Shown here piece by piece: positions 4,962-8,139 of a stretch of DNA of 8,139 nucleotides. Origin of the DNA: Prevotellaceae bacterium UBA4359 (GTDB lineage Bacteria > Bacteroidota > Bacteroidia > Bacteroidales > Bacteroidaceae); NCBI GenBank assembly GCA_002393555.1, contig DGSP01000012.1, positions 39,583 to 47,721 on the forward strand, read 5' to 3'. The position numbers and the translations under genes are program-made. The number at the start of each line of letters is the position of its first letter. Within the stretch, counting starts at the first letter, position 1. The notes below the pieces were generated by a model. It did not search any database and was not told the origin of the DNA. It saw only the letters and a program-made list of their open reading frames with translations.

Positions 4962-6436
4962 GCCTTCTTGTTTGTCGATATTTCTGTCAGTTTGTTGAGT
5001 TGCTCACTGATGATGCCAATTTGTGCCATCACCATTTTGGTCAGCGAACGGACATCCTCCTTCGTGAGTGTGGCATAACTGTGGTAGAGTTTGCTGATGG
5101 CCGTGTCAATCACCTTGGTGGGAGGAATGATGTTGTCCGCTATTTGATGAATGAACGTTGTCCTCACTTGGTCAGACTCCTGCACTTTCGCGTAGGCTTC
5201 GCTGAGCGAATCGTTGCGCTCCTTCAGCAAGCCAGACAGTTGGTGAATCTCTTTCACCTGTTCAGAGAGCGACTTCTGCATGTTGCTGAAACTGTTTTGC
5301 AGTAGGCCGATTTCGTCCTTCCTCTTCGTCGTGGGGATGGTTTGGTCAAACTCACCCTTCGCGATGCGCTGGGTGGATTCCTCCAGCATGTCGAGAGGCT
5401 GCAACTGCCTGCTGATGAAGAACAGGCAGAAAAACAGAATCACCCAAAGCCCCGTGAGGGCGATGGCAACCATGTAGAGCCGCAAGCGTTCGTTCGGCGC
5501 AAAAATGTCGCTTTCGGGACACACCATGCAGGCGCTCCAGTGGCCCTGGTTGAGCGACTTATAAATAATGTAACAATCCTCGCCACCCAGTTGCACGGCA
5601 CTCCGTCCCGAATTTCCTGCCAGCATATCGTTCACCACGTCGCCCATCCTGGGGTCTGGCTCATCCTTCATCACGCTCTTAATCAGCGTGTGATACAGTT
5701 TTGTCTTGTCGGGGTGGATGAGGTAAGTGCCCTGCACACCCAGCATGCAGCAGTATGAGTTCGGGAAAGGCTTCGTCGCCAGAATCGTTTTCGACAGCCA
5801 ATCCAGCGAGATGTCAACAGCCAGCACACCCACAGTCCTGCCCCCCGGCTCACGGATGGGCATGCCACAAGTGATGATGCTGGACAGAATCGTGTCTGTG
5901 GCCGCATGCGGACGAATCCAGCAGGCCTCTCCCACCTTCTTGGGAATGAAATACCAGTTGTGGCCAGGGTAGGGCAGGCCGCTCATCACGTAAGGCTCAA
6001 TCTCCATCGGGTTGTGGCTGGTCACCACACTGTCCTCGATTTCAGGCGACCAGTAAGAGTACGACATGAACAACTCCCCTTTCTCAGGATAATAATTAGG
6101 CTCAAAGGCAATAGCGCATCCCACAATGTTGCGGTTGCTCCTCACCAGTTCCCTGCCATACAGCGCCATCGCATCAGGATTGTCAAGATGGTTCTCAATG
6201 TTCCACAGCATATTCCTCCCCGACACCTCCATCTGGTACATCATGTTGTCGATGCGCTGCACCGTTCCGTTGAGCATCTCGTCAGCCTTCTCCAGCGACT
6301 CCTCCCTCACGGTCCTGTGGGTATAGATAAACATGACCACAAAGACCGCCAGATAAAGAACCGTCACCGAAGCCAGCACCCACACGCTGAGGCGTGCGGA
6401 CAGATTCTTGCGTAGGTATTGGTAAGCGTTAAACAT
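4958..6436 (-). CDS. Double-Cache/HAMP membrane sensor with a degenerate dimerisation domain and no kinase ATPase
   Basis: This 492-residue protein is a paralogue of the downstream kinase-like gene. TM1 is at about 17-38. The periplasmic Cache region covers about 40-315, with WYFIPKKVGEACWIRP (161-176), VGVLAVDISLDWLS (202-215) and YLIHPDKTK (238-246). TM2 is at about 319-342, HAMP at 343-396 with DEIGLLQNSFSNM (374-386), then a coiled coil. The end, FIHQIADNIIPP (428-439), aligns with the H box of the neighbour (FIKEVSLQIRTP); Asp434 sits where the phosphoacceptor His belongs. The protein stops about 50 residues later, after one more helical stretch, with no N, G1, F or G2 boxes. It should sense and dimerise but not phosphorylate. 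An upstream in-frame ATG at 6514 is excluded because it lies in the -33 element, so ATG 6436 is the start. It is first in a two-gene operon. Ligand unknown; Cache domains usually bind small metabolites such as amino or carboxylic acids. Confidence 0.88.
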   Translation of the reverse strand: MFNAYQYLRKNLSARLSVWVLASVTVLYLAVFVVMFIYTHRTVREESLEKADEMLNGTVQRIDNMMYQMEVSGRNMLWNIENHLDNPDAMALYGRELVRSNRNIVGCAIAFEPNYYPEKGELFMSYSYWSPEIEDSVVTSHNPMEIEPYVMSGLPYPGHNWYFIPKKVGEACWIRPHAATDTILSSIITCGMPIREPGGRTVGVLAVDISLDWLSKTILATKPFPNSYCCMLGVQGTYLIHPDKTKLYHTLIKSVMKDEPDPRMGDVVNDMLAGNSGRSAVQLGGEDCYIIYKSLNQGHWSACMVCPESDIFAPNERLRLYMVAIALTGLWVILFFCLFFISRQLQPLDMLEESTQRIAKGEFDQTIPTTKRKDEIGLLQNSFSNMQKSLSEQVKEIHQLSGLLKERNDSLSEAYAKVQESDQVRTTFIHQIADNIIPPTKVIDTAISKLYHSYATLTKEDVRSLTKMVMAQIGIISEQLNKLTEISTNKKA

Positions 6437-6483
6437 GACCTGTATTATTATCTTCTCTGCTCTTTTGGGGAAAGAATGTGGCA

Positions 6484-6515
6484 CAAAGGTACGGATTTTT
6501 GTGGTCTCTCCCAAA
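6484..6515 (-). promoter_or_regulatory. Promoter of the two-gene sensor operon
   Basis: Read on the minus strand, TTTG (6515-6512) is followed after 20 bases by TACCTTTG (6491-6484), an excellent match to the Bacteroidota consensus. Transcription should start a few bases below 6484, giving a leader of roughly 40 bases before ATG 6436. This rules out the longer reading frame starting at 6514. Confidence 0.82.
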
Positions 6516-6607
6516 TGTTTTCCCCAAAAATCCCATTTTTAACGTGAATTCTGTCTAAGAAAGGTTTGATGACTATCCGCCTTCGTACCGCCAACTGCCC
6601 ATTTTAA

Positions 6608-6635
6608 CACGAATTTCACGAAAGTTCTCGAAAAC
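6608..6635. repeat. Three degenerate CACGAA units
   Basis: CACGAATTT (6608-6616), CACGAAAGTT (6617-6626) and CTCGAAAAC (6627-6635) are tandem 9-10-base units. They form a short low-complexity stretch in the gene-free region. No function can be read from it. Confidence 0.4.
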
Positions 6636-6700
6636 CATGCGGCTTTGTGGAATCAAGGTCAAGGAGCGACTGGAGGGCAAGGAAAACTGCCGCAGGAAGG

Positions 6701-6783
6701 CGGACAATCGTCCGAAGCCCATTCGGACACTTGTCCGCACGGCACTCGGACGGTTGTCCGAACGCCGTGCGGACAACCGTCCG
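6701..6783. repeat. Array of four CGGAC-N4-GTCCG palindromes on an exact 23-bp pitch
   Basis: Four 14-bp palindromes start at 6701, 6724, 6747 and 6770, exactly 23 bases apart. Their four-base centres are AATC, ACTT, GGTT and AACC, and the 9-base spacers are AAGCCCATT, CACGGCACT and AACGCCGTG. The outer ten bases of every unit are invariant, while centres and spacers vary. Units 3 and 4 are reverse complements of each other over all 14 bases. A half unit, GGCGGACAA, recurs at 6802-6809. The array lies about 180 bases upstream of the mdh promoter and 190 bases from that of the sensor operon. It could bind a dimeric regulator cooperatively on one face of the helix, or be an intergenic repeat element. 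Confidence 0.85.
6724..6783. other. 60-nt nested hairpin formed by palindromes 2 to 4
   Basis: The array folds symmetrically around 6753/6754. CGGAC (6724-6728) pairs with GTCCG (6779-6783), then there is a 2+2 mismatch. A perfect 13-bp stem follows, TTGTCCGCACGGC (6731-6743) with GCCGTGCGGACAA (6764-6776). Next come a symmetric AC/AC internal loop and a 6-bp stem TCGGAC/GTCCGA closing a GGTT loop. In total 24 of 28 possible pairs form, mostly G-C. It could be a cruciform in DNA or a stable structure in RNA from either strand. No T run follows on either strand, so it is not a standard terminator. Confidence 0.75.
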
Positions 6784-6902
6784 TGCAGCGAAAGAGGAGA
6801 GGCGGACAAGACAGGAAGGGGGCTGGGAACCTGCCGCTTCTTTATTGTGGGGTGTTTCTCCGACATAACAAAGTGGCGGCTTTCGAGGGGTGTGGAGGAT
6901 GA

Positions 6903-6928
6903 TTTTTTTTGTCCGTTCTGAAAAAAAA
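6903..6928. repeat. T8/A8 inverted repeat upstream of the mdh promoter
   Basis: Eight T (6903-6910), a 10-base loop and eight A (6921-6928) form an inverted repeat. It ends 11 bases before the TTG of the mdh promoter. It may act as an intrinsically curved tract or UP-like element. The weak stem makes a terminator role unlikely. Confidence 0.45.
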
Positions 6929-6939
6929 CGAGTGTTTTG

Positions 6940-6970
6940 TTGTTTGTTAGGCGGAAAAGGGGTACTTTTG
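6940..6970 (+). promoter_or_regulatory. Promoter of mdh
   Basis: TACTTTTG (6963-6970) fits the -7 consensus TAnnTTTG. A TTG at 6940-6942 lies 20 bases before it; TTTG at 6936-6939 would give a wider spacing of 23. Transcription from here leaves an AT-rich leader of roughly 30 bases before ATG 7010, with no Shine-Dalgarno sequence, as usual in this phylum. Confidence 0.75.
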
Positions 6971-7009
6971 CAAAATCGTATGTTTAACTATTAAAATATA
7001 TGTAATATT

Positions 7010-8008
7010 ATGGGATTCTTAACGAACGACAAACTTGTGATTGTGGGAGCCGGTGGTGCCATCGGTTCTACGATGGTGCAGTTGGCTCTGACGATGAGGC
7101 TGACTCCTAATGTGTGTCTCTATGACGTGTATGCTCCGGGCATGGAGGGTGTGATGGAGGAGATGTTCCACTGTGGCTACGACGGCGTGAACCTGACGGC
7201 TACGACGGATGTGGCTGAGGCATTCAAGGATGCTAAGTACATCATTTCTTCGGGCGGTGCACCTCGCAAGGCTGGCATGACCCGCGAGGACTTGCTGGCT
7301 GGCAACTGCAAGATTGCTGAGGAACTGGGCAAAAACATCAAGCAGTACTGCCCCGACGTGAAGCACGTGACGGTCATCTTCAACCCTGCCGACCTGACGG
7401 GTCTGGTGACGCTGCTCTATTCGGGCTTGAAGCCAGGCCAGGTGACTACGTTGGCAGCCCTCGACTCCACTCGTCTGCAGTCGGCTCTGGCCAAGAAGTT
7501 TGGCGTGAAGCAGTATGAGGTGACGGGTTGCGCCACCTACGGCGGTCATGGCGAGCAGATGGCTGTGTTTGGCAGTGCCGTGAAGGTGGCTGGCAAACCT
7601 CTCAGTGAGTTGATTGGCACTCCTGCTCTGCCCAAAGAGGAATGGGAGCAGTTGAAGGTGGCTGTGACGAAGGGCGGCGCAAAGATTATCGAACTGCGTG
7701 GACGCTCGTCTTGGCAGAGCCCGGCCTTCTGCTCGGTAGAGATGATTCGCTCGGTGATGGGCGGCGAGAAGTTCCGCTGGCCGGCTGGTACTTACGTGCA
7801 GAACGAGAAGTACAACCACATCATGATGGCTATGGACACGACGCTCGACACGAACGGCTGCACCTACAAGATGCCAACCGGCACTGCTGAGGAAATGGCG
7901 AAGTTGGATGCTTCATACGAGCACCTCTGCAAGATGCGTGACGAACTCGTGACGCTGGGCATCGTTCCTCCTATCTCGGAGTGGAACAAGATTAATCCGA
8001 ACTTGTAA
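7010..8008 (+). CDS. mdh: Malate dehydrogenase (NAD-dependent)
   Basis: This cytoplasmic enzyme of 332 residues interconverts malate and oxaloacetate with NAD(H). In anaerobic Bacteroidales it normally runs toward malate in the fumarate/succinate branch of fermentation. The dinucleotide-binding loop is GAGGAIG (13-19), and D39 at the end of the second strand (CLYDVY) favours NAD over NADP. The mobile active-site loop contains APRKAGMTRED with R86 and R92. N125 (FNPADLTG), D152-S-T-R155 and the catalytic H180 (YGGHGEQ) follow in the order expected for the lactate/malate dehydrogenase family. Length and the distinctive N-terminal MGFLTNDKLVIVGAGG agree with Bacteroidota homologues. The start is the only ATG between promoter and the glycine loop. 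It is transcribed alone from the promoter at 6940-6970 and is followed by a long inverted repeat. The large antisense open frame over it is a codon-bias shadow. Confidence 0.96.
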   Translation: MGFLTNDKLVIVGAGGAIGSTMVQLALTMRLTPNVCLYDVYAPGMEGVMEEMFHCGYDGVNLTATTDVAEAFKDAKYIISSGGAPRKAGMTREDLLAGNCKIAEELGKNIKQYCPDVKHVTVIFNPADLTGLVTLLYSGLKPGQVTTLAALDSTRLQSALAKKFGVKQYEVTGCATYGGHGEQMAVFGSAVKVAGKPLSELIGTPALPKEEWEQLKVAVTKGGAKIIELRGRSSWQSPAFCSVEMIRSVMGGEKFRWPAGTYVQNEKYNHIMMAMDTTLDTNGCTYKMPTGTAEEMAKLDASYEHLCKMRDELVTLGIVPPISEWNKINPNL

Positions 8009-8049
8009 ACTAAAAACTAAAAGTTAAAAACTAAAAGTTAAAAGTAAAA
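8008..8049 (+). repeat. AACTAAA/AGTTAAA heptad array starting in the mdh stop codon
   Basis: Six 7-base units in register: AACTAAA (8008), AACTAAA (8015), AGTTAAA (8022), AACTAAA (8029), AGTTAAA (8036), AGTAAAA (8043). The first base is the last base of the mdh TAA stop. TAA triplets at 8011, 8018 and 8025 occupy three different frames. Confidence 0.8.
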
Positions 8050-8119
8050 GTATCTTCCATTCGGGGTGTGTGCCATCAGGGGAATGGTAACTTTAACTTT
8101 TAACTTTTAGTTTTTAATT
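8026..8119 (+). terminator. Long AT-rich inverted repeat with inner GC stem, probable mdh terminator
   Basis: Bases 8026-8045 are perfectly complementary to 8096-8115 (20 bp). The right arm is again made of heptads (TTTAACT, TTTAACT, TTTAGTT, TTTAATT). Inside, CCATTC (8057-8062) pairs with GAATGG (8082-8087). The right arm ends in TTTTTAATTT, so transcription could stop here in the + direction. The outer stem is purely A/T-rich with G-C pairs only every seventh base or so, unusual for an intrinsic terminator. The 45 bases in the middle are not repetitive. Confidence 0.55.
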
Positions 8120-8139
8120 TAAGTTTCGGATGTTCCAAA

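Larger units (their letters stand above)
6516..6962. other. Gene-free region between divergent promoters of the sensor operon and mdh
   Basis: I see no credible gene in these roughly 450 bases. Short open frames exist on both strands, but they translate the palindrome array and have no family features. The stretch holds an imperfect direct repeat (6532-6550 and 6598-6616, both starting CCCATTTT), a few CACGAA-type units (6608-6635), the 23-bp-pitch palindrome array (6701-6783), a further GGCGGACAA half-unit at 6802-6809, and a T8/A8 inverted repeat (6903-6928) just before the mdh promoter. Confidence 0.6.

Noticed and set aside
6437..6514. Longer start (ATG 6514) for the truncated sensor
   Set aside because: The codon lies in the -33 element of the operon promoter, upstream of where transcription should begin, and the added residues do not match the paralogue.
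6701..6783. CRISPR array
   Set aside because: Units are 14 bases with 9-base spacers, the unit centres vary, and there are no cas genes; far outside CRISPR dimensions.
6637..6921. Overlapping short open frames across the palindrome array, both strands
   Set aside because: Translations simply read the GTCCG/CGGAC repeat and flanks in several frames; no promoter or conserved sequence.
7019..7819. 266-residue open frame antisense to mdh
   Set aside because: Shadow of the codon bias of mdh; composition is rich in His, Arg and Ser without recognisable motifs.

Overview
The window reads as chromosomal DNA from a member of the Bacteroidota, most likely Bacteroidales and perhaps Prevotellaceae. Three upstream regions carry the phylum-specific promoter pattern, with -7 box TAnnTTTG (TACCTTTG twice, TACTTTTG once) and a TTG/TTTG element 19-20 bases before it. 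The genes lack Shine-Dalgarno sequences, and the malate dehydrogenase is of the Bacteroidota type. The genus is an inference.

Layout. (1) 1-270: a short hairpin, then a complete tRNA-Pro(GGG) unit with promoter, tRNA and intrinsic terminator. (2) 309-2988, + strand: three genes all pointing to DNA repair. They are a radical SAM protein with a C-terminal helix-hairpin-helix (TIGR03916 type), its obligate partner of the DUF4130/TIGR03915 family, and a very-short-patch-repair endonuclease (Vsr). The first two form a known but biochemically undescribed cassette; the attached Vsr, with no cytosine methyltransferase in view, suggests a base-damage or mismatch theme. (3) 3054-6436, - strand: two translationally coupled, paralogous membrane sensors (double-Cache, HAMP). 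One is a full-length histidine kinase whose phosphoacceptor His is replaced by Leu. The other stops after a degenerate dimerisation segment and has no ATPase domain. They share one good promoter. (4) 6516-6962: about 450 bases without a gene, containing a striking array of four 14-bp palindromes on an exact 23-bp pitch that can fold into a 60-nt nested hairpin. (5) 7010-8008, + strand: malate dehydrogenase with its own promoter, followed by a long AT-rich inverted repeat.

The most unusual large-scale signal is in the gaps. Most intergenic spaces are filled by degenerate repeats with a 7-base period, and each gap uses its own consensus: TTGTACA-like before the two cassette genes, TTTAGAG/TTTAGGG around vsr, and AACTAAA/AGTTAAA after mdh. 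Several arrays begin inside the upstream stop codon. Because 7 is not a multiple of 3, the TAG or TAA in each unit falls in all three frames within about 15 bases. The best candidates for undescribed biology are the rSAM-DUF4130-Vsr group, the histidine-less sensor pair, the 23-bp palindrome array and the heptad fillers.
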